Of a stretch of DNA of 31,615 nucleotides, positions 23,096 through 30,820 are shown one piece after another. The DNA comes from OMOG01 sp041485845 (GTDB lineage: Bacteria > Acidobacteriota > Terriglobia > Bryobacterales > Bryobacteraceae). The notes beneath the pieces were generated by a model that was not told the origin of the DNA, made no database searches, and saw only the letters and a list, made by a program, of their open reading frames with translations. Where the stretch lies: assembly GCA_041485845.1 (NCBI GenBank), contig JBGPKH010000021.1, positions 1 to 31,615 on the forward strand, read 5' to 3'. The position numbers were made by a program, and so were the translations under genes. How positions within the stretch are numbered: position 1 is the first letter of the stretch; every line of letters starts with the position of its first letter.

Positions 23096-23406
23096 CCATC
23101 TGCCTGGCGCTCGCCCGGCATGGCGGCGGGAAATCCCGCCGGCCTTATGGGCGGCGCGGTACGCGGGGGCGCTCCTGTTCGGAATCGGCGCCGCGGACCC
23201 GTGGGCGAAGGCATTCACCGTCGCGTTGGCCGGCTCGAAGGTTCCGCACTTTGACCGCTCCCTGCGGCCGCGGCTCGGATCGGAGCCGCGGGTCGGAACG
23301 GAGCCGCGACCAAAGGAAGCGGAACCTTCGGCACGGGAGCATGCAGCGGATCGTAGTCGCGGCTCGGATGGGAGCCGCGACCAAAGGAAGCGGTGTATGG
23401 GACTCT
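23096..23406. other. Repeat-rich intergenic region downstream of the large TonB transporter
   Basis: No coding sequence is supported here. It holds a tight hairpin, CGGCGGGA (23124-23131) and TCCCGCCG (23134-23141) with a 2-nt loop, and then the REP-like cluster at 23254-23394. Both could protect or end the minus-strand transcript of the transporter whose stop is at 23407. Confidence 0.6.
23254..23394. repeat. Cluster of REP-like ~23-bp elements in facing orientations
   Basis: The core is GAGCCGCGACC followed by (A/C)-A-(A/G)-AGG-(A/G)-AGCGG. Copies: 23254-23277 (reverse orientation), 23299-23322 and 23371-23394 (forward), with partial arms at 23282-23297 (forward) and ~23352-23368 (reverse). 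Reverse and forward copies can pair as stems. The same element occurs at 29431-29492. It resembles bacterial REP/BIME intergenic repeats. Confidence 0.75.
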
Positions 23407-26400
23407 CTAGAACACGAGCTTCAGCGACAACTGCCAGGAACGCGGCGTATCCTGTCCGGTGATGACGCCCCAGGATGCGCTGGTCGGGTCGGTATTCGGG
23501 TCGTACAGGTTGGGATGGTTCAGCGCGTTGAACGACTCGGCGCGGAACTCGGTGTTCAGCCGTTCATTGACCTTGAATACCTTCAGAATGGCGAAGTCCC
23601 ACTTGTCCTGGTTGGGTCCCCGGACGCCGTTGAAGCGCAGCGGGAACGTGCGGATATTGGATGCCAACTGCTTGGCGGAGCTGGTCTCGAAGCCCGCCGC
23701 GGCTGCCGGCGTGAACCAGTGATCCACGCTGCGCTGGTCCTTGGGCAGCACGATGTTGTGCAGATCGCCGAAGAAAATGCGGTTACCCAAGCCCAAGGGA
23801 GCGCCGCTCTGGTGCTGGTAGAGTCCCGAAAGCTGCCAGCCGCCGGCCACAAAGTTGAGCACCGGATGCCACGACGAGCCGAACTTGCGTTTGTGTCCGA
23901 ACGGGATTTCCCAGATGCCGCTGCCGGTCAGGCGATGCGTGCGGTCCAGGCTGGCGACCACTTCATAGGGCATCGGATCGGACGAATTCATGAACTCGGT
24001 GGCATCCATGGATTTCGACCACGTGTAGGAGGACTGCACCGTGAACCCGTTGGCAAAGCGCCGCTCGATTCGCACCTGCAGCGAGTGATACCACGAGTAG
24101 CCGGCGGGGTCGCCGTTGATCTGTACGCTCGAGAACTCACTGTAGTTGCGCAGGGCGCTGGCGCGGGTAATGGTGCTGCCGTAGATCGAATTCAGCCCGT
24201 TATAGGGATTCGGAAAGGTCTTGCCGAGAAAGTCGATGGTGGTCTGGTCGCGGAACGGCGACGTGCTCAGGTACTGCGCCGGGGTGTAGCTCAGCTCGCG
24301 GTTGATGTTCAGACGCGTGTTGCGATTGCCGACGTAGGAAGCCTCGATCATGAACTTCTTGGGAAACTCCTGCTGAATCCCGAAGCTCCACCGTTGGGCA
24401 TAGGGGTGCTTGCGCGCGTCGGGGAAGAAGGTGAGGCCCTGGCCGATGTTGGTCAACAGGCCGGCGCTCGAGCGCGCCGGTTGCAACAGCCCGTTGGGCA
24501 GCGGGTTGGCGTTGGTGGCGAGGAACGTGAGGCCGTTGTCGAGCGAAGCCTGAATCGGGGTCGATAGCGAGAATCCCGTCTGGTTGGTGTTGGTGTAGTT
24601 GACCCCGATGGACGCGGTGAAGATGGCGTAGCCTCCGCGCAGGATGGTCTTGGGCCGGAGCGAGTAGGCGAATCCGAATCGCGGCTGGAAGTTCTTTTTC
24701 TCCGGAGTCCAGTAGGTGCGCCCGTTGGGAGAGACATTGGCGAACGTCAGCCCGCCAAGGGCCTGGAAGTTGGCCACCGGGAGTTCGGGAATCGGATTCT
24801 TTGCGTAGTTGGCCCGCGCCGCGTCATTCAACGGGTTGGGCGTAGTGCCGGCGAAGTGGATGGCGGCGCGGTCGAAGCGCTCGGTCATGGGCGATTCGTA
24901 CTCGTAGCGCAGACCGAGATTCACCGTCAGCTTGCGGTTGACCTTCCAGTCGTCGGCGAAGTACAGGGCCCAGTACTTGTCCTGTTCCACGTAGCTGTCG
25001 GAGATGCCCATGCTGCCCCCCGGAATCCCCATAAGCATCGCCGCCGCCTCGCCGCCGCGGGTGGGATTGGCGGCCGTATCGGTAGCCTTTATGTACGTGG
25101 CGTTGTAGCTCAATTGCGGCGAGAGCATCGACTGGAAACGGTTGCGCGACTCGCGGTATACCCGGAACTCGGGTCCGAAGCGCAGCGTGTGGTTACCGCG
25201 CGGGTTGGTGAAATTGCCCACGAAGCTGTTGGTGATGGAGGCGGTCACGCCGTCGCCGGTTTCCCACGCCGCCAGGGACGAGAAGGGAAGGCCCGTGACG
25301 TTCGGAATGGTCGCCTTGTCCTTGATCGCCACCAGTGAAATGAGCTGCTGCGAGAAGCCCAGCTTCGACAGGTCGTATCCCTGGCTTGTCCGGCGCTCCG
25401 GGAAGTCCTGATAGGTCAGCCCGTAGCGGAAATTGACCAGCATCGTAGGACTGAAAACGTAAACGTCGTCGAAGGCCACCCCTTTGTTGTCGCGATTGAG
25501 AACGACGCCGTTCACGTCGTTGCTGAAGCTGCGATTCTTGTCTTCCTGCCAATAGTCGCGGTGCAGGCGCAGAAACACGCGGTGGCTCTCGCTGAAAGCG
25601 TGATCCAGGCGGCCGATGACGGCCCAGTAGTCCTCGAGGGCTTTGCCCGAGCGGTAGAAGTTGTTCTGGAAATCTCGGGTGCCGGGCTGGTTCGGCAGCG
25701 GGTACAGGTTGATGAGGTTGAGCCCCACCTTGTCCAGTTGCGCCGTGGGAATGATGTTGCCGGGAATCGGCGTGCGCACGTACTGGCCCGAAGAATTCCG
25801 CGTGGTGCTGTAGGGATCGTAAAGCTGGTAAGTGGCGCCCAGAGCCAGGAATTCCGAGAAGTCGCCCTGGTGCATTTTGGCGGTGGGCACCGTGGACGTG
25901 ATGTTGCCGCCCGAATCCGGGTTGCCGAATTTGTTGGCTTCGTACGCCACGAACCAGAAGGTCTTGTTCTTGCCGTTATACACGCCCGGGATGTAGACCG
26001 GCGCGCCCGCCGAAGCTCCGTAGCGGTTGTCCTGGTAGATGGAGATCGTCTGCCCCGAGCGGTTCTGGAAGATCGTGGGAGCATCCAGAATCGAGTGGCG
26101 GAACCACTCGTGCGCCTCGCCGTGCAACTGGTTGGTGCCCGACTTGATCGACACGTTTACGGTGCTCCCCATGGTGTGGCCGAGCGCGGCGTCGAAGGTC
26201 GAGGTCTGAATCTTGAACTCGCTGATGGCGAACTGCGGCGGGGAGAAGGCTACGCGCGGCGCCGTTCCGTCCGAGTAGGTATTGGAAACGCCGTCGATCG
26301 AAAACTCGTTCTGATTGTTGCCGCCGCCATCGGTCGAAAACGTGGACGGCGCGCTGTTGAACCCGGCCTTGCGCAGGCGCAGGTTGGTGCCGTTGATGGT

Positions 26401-26892
26401 CCCCGGCGCGAGGTGCACCAGGTCCATGGCGTTGCCGGCGAATTGCGGCAACTCGAGCACGCGGCGCTGGTCCACCACCTGTCCGAGGCTGGCTTCGGCC
26501 GTGGAGAGCAGGGGCGTGGTCGCGGTGACCTCGATGGTCTCCGTGGTCGCGCCCAACTGCAGCTCGATATTCACCTCCACGGTATCGTTGATGCGCACCT
26601 GGATGCCGGGGCGGACCCACTTCTTGAAGCCCGCGTGCTCGCTCGACAGAACATAATTGCCGGTCAGCAGGTAGGGCATCGTGAAATTGCCGTCCTCATT
26701 CGTCTTGGCCGCGGCGGCGACACCGGTATCCTCGTTGGTGGCGCGAACTTCGGCGCCGGGCACCGACGCGCCGGTCGCATCGGTCACGCGGCCCAGGATG
26801 GTGCCGCGGGGATCCTGCGCAAAGGCTGGCGCCAGGACGATAGCAGACAGCACGACGGCGGTCAGTACATTACAAGCCTTGAAACGAAGCAT
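23407..26892 (-). CDS. Large TonB-dependent transporter with carboxypeptidase-regulatory N-domain (Oar-like)
   Basis: A 1161-residue outer-membrane protein. Signal peptide 1-25 (LTAVVLSAIVLAPAFAQ); CarboxypepD_reg-like Ig domain ~29-112 (GTILGRVTDATGASVPGAEV, NFTMPYLLTGNYVL); plug domain ~115-260 (TTETIEVTATTPLLSTAEAS, EFSIDGVSNTYSDG); then a long beta-barrel ending SWQLSLKLVF, with the terminal Phe of outer-membrane barrels. Length and domain order match the Oar/TonB family that is expanded in Acidobacteria and usually takes up glycans or peptides. ATG 26892 has a GGGGG-type Shine-Dalgarno in the upstream GGGGGTAAGTT. No SusD partner is adjacent, as is usual in this phylum. The frame is intact. 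Stop at 23407; the REP cluster follows. Confidence 0.93.
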   Translation of the reverse strand: MLRFKACNVLTAVVLSAIVLAPAFAQDPRGTILGRVTDATGASVPGAEVRATNEDTGVAAAAKTNEDGNFTMPYLLTGNYVLSSEHAGFKKWVRPGIQVRINDTVEVNIELQLGATTETIEVTATTPLLSTAEASLGQVVDQRRVLELPQFAGNAMDLVHLAPGTINGTNLRLRKAGFNSAPSTFSTDGGGNNQNEFSIDGVSNTYSDGTAPRVAFSPPQFAISEFKIQTSTFDAALGHTMGSTVNVSIKSGTNQLHGEAHEWFRHSILDAPTIFQNRSGQTISIYQDNRYGASAGAPVYIPGVYNGKNKTFWFVAYEANKFGNPDSGGNITSTVPTAKMHQGDFSEFLALGATYQLYDPYSTTRNSSGQYVRTPIPGNIIPTAQLDKVGLNLINLYPLPNQPGTRDFQNNFYRSGKALEDYWAVIGRLDHAFSESHRVFLRLHRDYWQEDKNRSFSNDVNGVVLNRDNKGVAFDDVYVFSPTMLVNFRYGLTYQDFPERRTSQGYDLSKLGFSQQLISLVAIKDKATIPNVTGLPFSSLAAWETGDGVTASITNSFVGNFTNPRGNHTLRFGPEFRVYRESRNRFQSMLSPQLSYNATYIKATDTAANPTRGGEAAAMLMGIPGGSMGISDSYVEQDKYWALYFADDWKVNRKLTVNLGLRYEYESPMTERFDRAAIHFAGTTPNPLNDAARANYAKNPIPELPVANFQALGGLTFANVSPNGRTYWTPEKKNFQPRFGFAYSLRPKTILRGGYAIFTASIGVNYTNTNQTGFSLSTPIQASLDNGLTFLATNANPLPNGLLQPARSSAGLLTNIGQGLTFFPDARKHPYAQRWSFGIQQEFPKKFMIEASYVGNRNTRLNINRELSYTPAQYLSTSPFRDQTTIDFLGKTFPNPYNGLNSIYGSTITRASALRNYSEFSSVQINGDPAGYSWYHSLQVRIERRFANGFTVQSSYTWSKSMDATEFMNSSDPMPYEVVASLDRTHRLTGSGIWEIPFGHKRKFGSSWHPVLNFVAGGWQLSGLYQHQSGAPLGLGNRIFFGDLHNIVLPKDQRSVDHWFTPAAAAGFETSSAKQLASNIRTFPLRFNGVRGPNQDKWDFAILKVFKVNERLNTEFRAESFNALNHPNLYDPNTDPTSASWGVITGQDTPRSWQLSLKLVF

Positions 26893-26912
26893 AACTTACC
26901 CCCAAACAGGAT

Positions 26913-27120
26913 CTAATCGGACCTGATTGTAACGCACTTCACGTCTGGTGGGAATCCGCAGAACGTCGGAAACTCGATTCCCCACGCCCGCACCGGCAGC
27001 AGCCGAGTGAGGAATTGCAGCGCCGCTGCGATTGACACCCGCGAACAGGAAGAACAGCAGCACGCGCCATCCGGAGCGGAGTCCGAACGGCCCGATGATC
27101 CTGACGGCCGCCTTCGGCAT
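26913..27120 (-). pseudogene. Broken N-terminal fragment, possibly of a CPBP-type membrane protease
   Basis: From ATG 27120 the first frame reads IGPFGLRSGWRVLLFFLF, a pattern seen at the start of CPBP (Abi/CAAX-like) intramembrane proteases. A one-base shift then makes the natural continuation VSIAAALQFLTRLLPVRAWG, with a stop at 26913-26915. Nothing downstream encodes the Glu-Glu and His motifs of that family, because the large TonB gene starts at 26892. I read it as a truncated, frameshifted relic. The family call rests on a short match and could be wrong. Confidence 0.35.
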
Positions 27121-27256
27121 GGGTCCACGATAGCAGTCAGAATGGCGGCGGCGCACCCGGTTTATCCGGGAGGAGGAGGCGGCGCGATTTCCAAGAGTTT
27201 GACAAAACGAAGCCGATTCCGTTCTTGGACCGCAGGTAGCCTCGTAAACCTCCCCT

Positions 27257-28303
27257 TCACCGAGGTCTTGGCACTTGGCCTTGCGCGGGAGCGCCGATGC
27301 CCGCTTCGCACCCCAGCCGCTGCCACCGGCTGGACTCCACAACGCCTCCCCCCACGACAATCAGCGCCGCCGCGCCGCGTTTCTCGATCAGCGCCATCCC
27401 GCGTTCCGGCCCCAACACGCTCACCGCCGTGGCCAGTCCGTCCGCATCCACCCCATGCCGGGCCGCAACAGTCACCGCGATCCCGCGAGTCAGTCCCAAC
27501 CCGGTCGCCGGATCCACGATGTGCGCATACCGCGTACCGCCGATCTCGAGACTCTGCTCCGTATCCCCCGAAGTCGAAACCGCCCCGTTGCAAAGTTCCA
27601 GCACGCGCGTGAAGCCCGCTTCCCGCCGATCCAGCGAATCGATGCCGATTCTCCATCCGCGCTGTCCCGGCGGCGGATCGCCGAACGCCAGATCGCCGCT
27701 CGCCGCCACCAACGCGCGGCGAATGCCATGCTGCGCTAACACCGCCAGCGCCTCGCCGGCGGCGTAGCCTTTGCCAATTCCACCTACATCCAACTGCATG
27801 CCCGCCTGGTCCAACATCACCGTCTGTCGCGCCGCATCGAGATGCAGCTTGCGATATCCGCAGAAGGCCGCGGCCTGGCGCAACGCATCCGCCGGAGGCA
27901 GCCACTTCTCCTTGCGCGCCTGCCGCCACAACCGGATGACCGGCCCGAGCGTCACATCGAACGCGCCATCGGTTTCTTCCGCCAGTTTCTGCGATGCGGC
28001 AAGCACCCGGAACAGATCGGCGCTCGCCGGCACGGGCCTGCCGCCGGCCGTGCGGCAGGTGCGGTTCAATTCGCTGTCCGGCTGGTAGTCGGAAAGCGTC
28101 TGGTCCAGTTGCGCGATGCGGTCGAAGGCCGCGCGAAACCCGGCCTTCGCCTGTTCCGCATCGGCCGCATACAGCTTGATGCGGACCAGCGTCCCCATGT
28201 GCGGCTCCACCGCTTCGAACATTTGCGGGTCTGCCGCCGGCGAGGTCCACGACCACATCAGCCACACTGCCGCGATCGGGCCGCGCGCTCTACTGCTCGT
28301 CAT
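27257..28303 (-). CDS. apbE: ApbE-family FAD:protein FMN transferase
   Basis: A 348-residue exported flavin transferase that attaches FMN from FAD to Thr/Ser of target proteins outside the cytoplasm. Seen: N-terminal hydrophobic signal (PIAAVWLMWSWTSPAAD), MGTLVRIKLYA, LNRTC, DGAFDVTLGPVIRLWR, QLDVGGIGKGYAAGEAL, ALVAASGDLAFGD, NGAVSTSGDTEQ, RYAHIVDPATGLGL and the metal/FAD-site Asp in GVDADGLATAVSVLG. Length fits the family. ATG 28303 overlaps the end of the SUMF1 gene by 14 bp, showing translational coupling; the longer open frame upstream lies wholly inside that gene and is rejected. The last ~35 residues after GGGVVESS are atypical and Gly/Pro/Arg-rich. No obvious FMN-target protein (NqrC/RnfG or flavocytochrome type) is in the window. 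Confidence 0.92.
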   Translation of the reverse strand: MTSSRARGPIAAVWLMWSWTSPAADPQMFEAVEPHMGTLVRIKLYAADAEQAKAGFRAAFDRIAQLDQTLSDYQPDSELNRTCRTAGGRPVPASADLFRVLAASQKLAEETDGAFDVTLGPVIRLWRQARKEKWLPPADALRQAAAFCGYRKLHLDAARQTVMLDQAGMQLDVGGIGKGYAAGEALAVLAQHGIRRALVAASGDLAFGDPPPGQRGWRIGIDSLDRREAGFTRVLELCNGAVSTSGDTEQSLEIGGTRYAHIVDPATGLGLTRGIAVTVAARHGVDADGLATAVSVLGPERGMALIEKRGAAALIVVGGGVVESSRWQRLGCEAGIGAPAQGQVPRPR

Positions 28304-29321
28304 GCTCCAGGCCGCTGTTCCAGTACCGGTACATCTCTTGTGCGCTCGGTACCTTCGCGGGACGAACCAGCCGGAAGCCCAGCCACTGCGCGTCCGTGTG
28401 GTACCAGATACTCTTGGGCAATTGCGGGTCCTGTTGCTTCCAGGAAGCATCCGAAGCGACCCGTGCGGCGCAGCGCAGCATGTCCGCCGGGTCGTTCCAC
28501 GATCCGCCGCGCACGGCGTGCGGGTATGGCTGCGTGGCCTTCACCCACGGATTCACTTCCGCGCCGGCCTTATAGGGAGCATACTGATCGAGCGTCCACT
28601 CCATCACGTTGCCCAGCATGTCGTACAGACCCCACGCGTTCGGCTTCTTCGTGCCGGCTTTCTGATACTTGCCCTGGCTGTTGGCGGCGTACCATGCGTA
28701 GTCGCTCAGCTTCGCCGCGTCGGTTTCCGCGCCGGCGCTGCACGCGTATTCCCACTCGGCTTCGGTGGGCAGGCGGTAGAATTCTCCGGTCTTGGCGCTC
28801 AGCCACTCGGCATACCGGTTGGCGGCGTGCTGCGTCATGCTGATGGCCGGGAAGCCATCGATCCCCATGCCGAAGCTCATCTCCACGTAAGGGCGCGTCG
28901 GGCGGCTCACCGCGTCCACGGTCTCATCCTTGTGCGCGAGCTCGCCGCCCTGAGAGGCGAACATGAACAGACGGTACTCATCCCAGGTCACCTCGCGCGC
29001 CTGCATCCAGAAGGCGTCCACCCGCACCTTGTGCTGCGGCTGCTCGTCCTTCTTGTGCCGCGGATCGCCGTCGGCCGAGCCCATCGCGAACTCGCCCGCG
29101 GGAATGGGAACCATGTCGTAGCCCACCGTCGTATTCGGAATCGTGATCTTGTACGGGCTCGCCTTCCCCGCTGCCTGCTTTTGACGCGCCTCTATGCGGT
29201 CGTGAATCCGCCGGACGTTGGCGCGCTCGTTGGCTTTCTCCGCGCCGCCGCCGGCCTGCGCGTTTGCGTTGGCTGCGAGCAGCGTCCCCGCGGCCAACGC
29301 CAATGCGAGTGCCGTTCTCAT
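28290..29321 (-). CDS. Secreted SUMF1/FGE-sulfatase-domain protein, lacking the FGE cysteine pair
   Basis: 343 residues with a signal peptide (ALALALAAGTLLAANANAQA), a charged spacer ~25-60, then a formylglycine-generating-enzyme-type domain ~65-320: MVPIPAGEFAMGSADGDPRH, EVTWDEYRLF, FPAISMTQHAANRYAEWLSA, YRLPTEAEWEYACSAGAETD, NAWGLYDMLGNVMEWTLDQY, AVRGGSW and GFRLV. True FGEs carry a C-x4-C pair just after the RGGSW-like turn. Here that region has a single Cys (MLRCAARVAS), so sulfatase activation is not expected. Many such domains in Acidobacteria and Planctomycetes are binding or non-FGE catalytic modules. The stop lies inside the apbE start (14-bp overlap). No Shine-Dalgarno precedes ATG 29321; two inverted repeats lie 23-105 bp upstream. 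Confidence 0.88.
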   Translation of the reverse strand: MRTALALALAAGTLLAANANAQAGGGAEKANERANVRRIHDRIEARQKQAAGKASPYKITIPNTTVGYDMVPIPAGEFAMGSADGDPRHKKDEQPQHKVRVDAFWMQAREVTWDEYRLFMFASQGGELAHKDETVDAVSRPTRPYVEMSFGMGIDGFPAISMTQHAANRYAEWLSAKTGEFYRLPTEAEWEYACSAGAETDAAKLSDYAWYAANSQGKYQKAGTKKPNAWGLYDMLGNVMEWTLDQYAPYKAGAEVNPWVKATQPYPHAVRGGSWNDPADMLRCAARVASDASWKQQDPQLPKSIWYHTDAQWLGFRLVRPAKVPSAQEMYRYWNSGLEHDEQ

Positions 29322-29343
29322 GTCTTAGGGGGGACCGCTCGGT

Positions 29344-29399
29344 TGAAGACGCGGCGAAGAACCGGCGAAAATACCCGACCCGCACCGGCCGCGTCTTCA
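29344..29399. repeat. Perfect 12-bp inverted repeat upstream of the SUMF1-apbE pair
   Basis: TGAAGACGCGGC (29344-29355) and GCCGCGTCTTCA (29388-29399) are exact reverse complements with a 32-nt spacer. The near arm is 23 bp upstream of the SUMF1 ATG (minus strand, 29321), so it may lie in the leader or promoter. It could act as an operator or as a leader hairpin. Confidence 0.85.
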
Positions 29400-29409
29400 T
29401 GCCCTTTGG

Positions 29410-29426
29410 TGGGCCGCCGCGGCCCA
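29410..29426. repeat. 17-nt palindrome with 8-bp arms
   Basis: TGGGCCGC, one central C, then GCGGCCCA: a perfect palindrome at 29410-29426, between the 12-bp inverted repeat and the REP-like pair. The symmetry suits a dimeric regulator site or a tight cruciform or hairpin. Confidence 0.8.
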
Positions 29427-29430
29427 TCGG

Positions 29431-29492
29431 GACCTCCCTTCGGTCGCGGCTCGCCAGGAGCTGCGTTACTGAGCCGCGACCAGAGGGAGCGG
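29431..29492. repeat. Facing pair of REP-like elements
   Basis: The reverse copy at 29431-29453 (CTCCCTTCGGTCGCGGCTCG core) and the forward copy at 29470-29492 (GAGCCGCGACCAGAGGGAGC core) form a near-perfect stem with a ~16-nt loop. It lies 3' of the Gfo/Idh stop at 29519 (minus strand), the same position as the 23254-23394 cluster relative to its upstream gene. Confidence 0.8.
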
Positions 29493-29518
29493 TGAGAAGA
29501 TTCTTTCATGGCGACCCC

Positions 29519-30811
29519 TTAGACCAACTTCGTGACGCCGGGTTCGGCGCGCGGCTTCACCTCCAGGCTGCCCTTCCAGTCCAGGTTCTCGGGGACGAGT
29601 TTCTCCTGCGAGTTGATTGCCTGGTCCCAGGTCACCTGCTGGCCCGTGTACGCCGCCATCCGGCCCATGATCGCCAGCATCGAACTGGTCCCCATGCGCT
29701 TGCCGTCGTTCATCGGCTGGTTCTTGCGGATCGATGCGAACAGCAGGTCGTGCTCCCTCTGGTACATGTTGTACTGCTGGCCGCTGAACACCCAGTTGGT
29801 CTTGCCCTCGATGCGCGGCTGGGGGCCGCGGCCGATGGTGCAGATGCCGTCTGTGCCAAGCATGTAGTCGGAGTTCTCGTTGTAGCAGCCCACGATCTGG
29901 CGATTCGCCATGAACGCGCGCACACCGTTCGGATAGAGGTAGTTGATTTCGAAGTGATCGTAGATGTTGCCGCCCTCGGCGGGAATGGTCCGTCCGCCGA
30001 CGCCGACGCAGCTCACCGGAGCTTCGTCGTGCATGGCCCATGCGATCTTGTCGACGCTGTGTACCGCCTGCTCCACCAGGCTGTCCCCGCACAGCCACAC
30101 GAAGTTGTACCAGTTGCGAATCTGCCATTCGACATCGCTCATCCCCGCCGGGCGGTCCTTCGCGGGCGGCATGGGCTTCACGGGGTTGGTGTAGTAGGTG
30201 GCGTAATAGGCCACCAGGCGTCCGATGGCGCCGCTCTCCACCTGTTGGAAAGTATCCTGGATCATGTTGTTATAGCGCCAGCAGAAGCCCGCCACCAGCG
30301 ACAGGTTCTTCTGTTTCGCCTGGTCCGCCGTGGCCATCACCGCGCGCACCCCGGGCGCGTCCGTCGCGATGGGCTTCTCGCAGAACACGTGCTTATTGGC
30401 CGCGATGCAGGCGGCCAGGTGTTGGGGGCGGAAACCCGGAGGCGTGGTGAGGATCACCACATCCACCTTGCTGTCGATCACCTTCTGGAAGGCATCCAGG
30501 CCGAGATACTGCCCGGCCGTTTCGACCTTTACCCGGTCGGCGGTCTTCGTAATCCTTTTCAGCGACGTCAGGCACCTGTCGATCTGCGTCTGCTCGATGT
30601 CGGCGATCGCGGTCAGCTCCGTGTAGTCGTCGGCCTGCAACGCCTGCGAAGCCGCGCCGCTGCCGCGTCCGCCCGACCCCACCAGCCCCACCTTGATCGC
30701 GTTGGTGACCGTCTGCGCGCGGATAATCGCCGGAAATCCCGTCGCGAGTGCCGCGCCGCCGGCCGTCTTCAAAAAGTCTCGACGCTGCGAATTCGTTTCT
30801 TCGTTCTTCAT
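29519..30811 (-). CDS. Tat-exported Gfo/Idh/MocA-family oxidoreductase
   Basis: A 430-residue NAD(P)-dependent sugar oxidoreductase. Tat signal: SQRRDFLKTAGGAAL with Arg10-Arg11, cleavage near IIRAQT (~33). Rossmann fold GLVGSGGRGSG (42-52), Asp71 ending strand 2, TTPPGFRPQHLAACIAAN (122-139), and the conserved EKP at 145-147, followed by the C-terminal beta-sheet domain. The insertion YYTNPVKPMPPAKDRPAGMS and WYNFVWLCGDSLVEQAVHSV are typical of the secreted planctomycete/acidobacterial subgroup. GGGAGGGG lies 3-4 nt before ATG 30811. The DUF1080 gene ends 10 nt upstream, so the two form an operon. Such pairs are associated with oxidation and cleavage of 3-keto-glycosides; substrate not determined. 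Confidence 0.92.
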   Translation of the reverse strand: MKNEETNSQRRDFLKTAGGAALATGFPAIIRAQTVTNAIKVGLVGSGGRGSGAASQALQADDYTELTAIADIEQTQIDRCLTSLKRITKTADRVKVETAGQYLGLDAFQKVIDSKVDVVILTTPPGFRPQHLAACIAANKHVFCEKPIATDAPGVRAVMATADQAKQKNLSLVAGFCWRYNNMIQDTFQQVESGAIGRLVAYYATYYTNPVKPMPPAKDRPAGMSDVEWQIRNWYNFVWLCGDSLVEQAVHSVDKIAWAMHDEAPVSCVGVGGRTIPAEGGNIYDHFEINYLYPNGVRAFMANRQIVGCYNENSDYMLGTDGICTIGRGPQPRIEGKTNWVFSGQQYNMYQREHDLLFASIRKNQPMNDGKRMGTSSMLAIMGRMAAYTGQQVTWDQAINSQEKLVPENLDWKGSLEVKPRAEPGVTKLV

Positions 30812-30820
30812 AGCCCCTCC

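Noticed and set aside
23254..23394. CRISPR array from the repeated GAGCCGCGACC units
   Set aside because: The copies are in both orientations, spacing is irregular and there are no unique spacers of even length. It fits REP-like repeats, not CRISPR.
26780..26830. DATGAS in the N-domain of the large TonB transporter looks like an ApbE flavinylation motif
   Set aside because: It is part of the standard GRVTDATGASVPGAEV strand-turn of carboxypeptidase-regulatory domains, found in countless transporters without flavin. Proximity to apbE is not enough.
25561..26916. 451-codon plus-strand frame opposite the large TonB gene
   Set aside because: The composition is Arg/Val/Gly-biased and without domains, and the opposite strand encodes a complete TonB transporter. 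It is an antisense shadow.
28304..28450. Longer apbE start at 28450
   Set aside because: The extension lies wholly inside the SUMF1 gene, is Arg/Thr/Trp-rich and would bury the signal peptide. ATG 28303 fits better.
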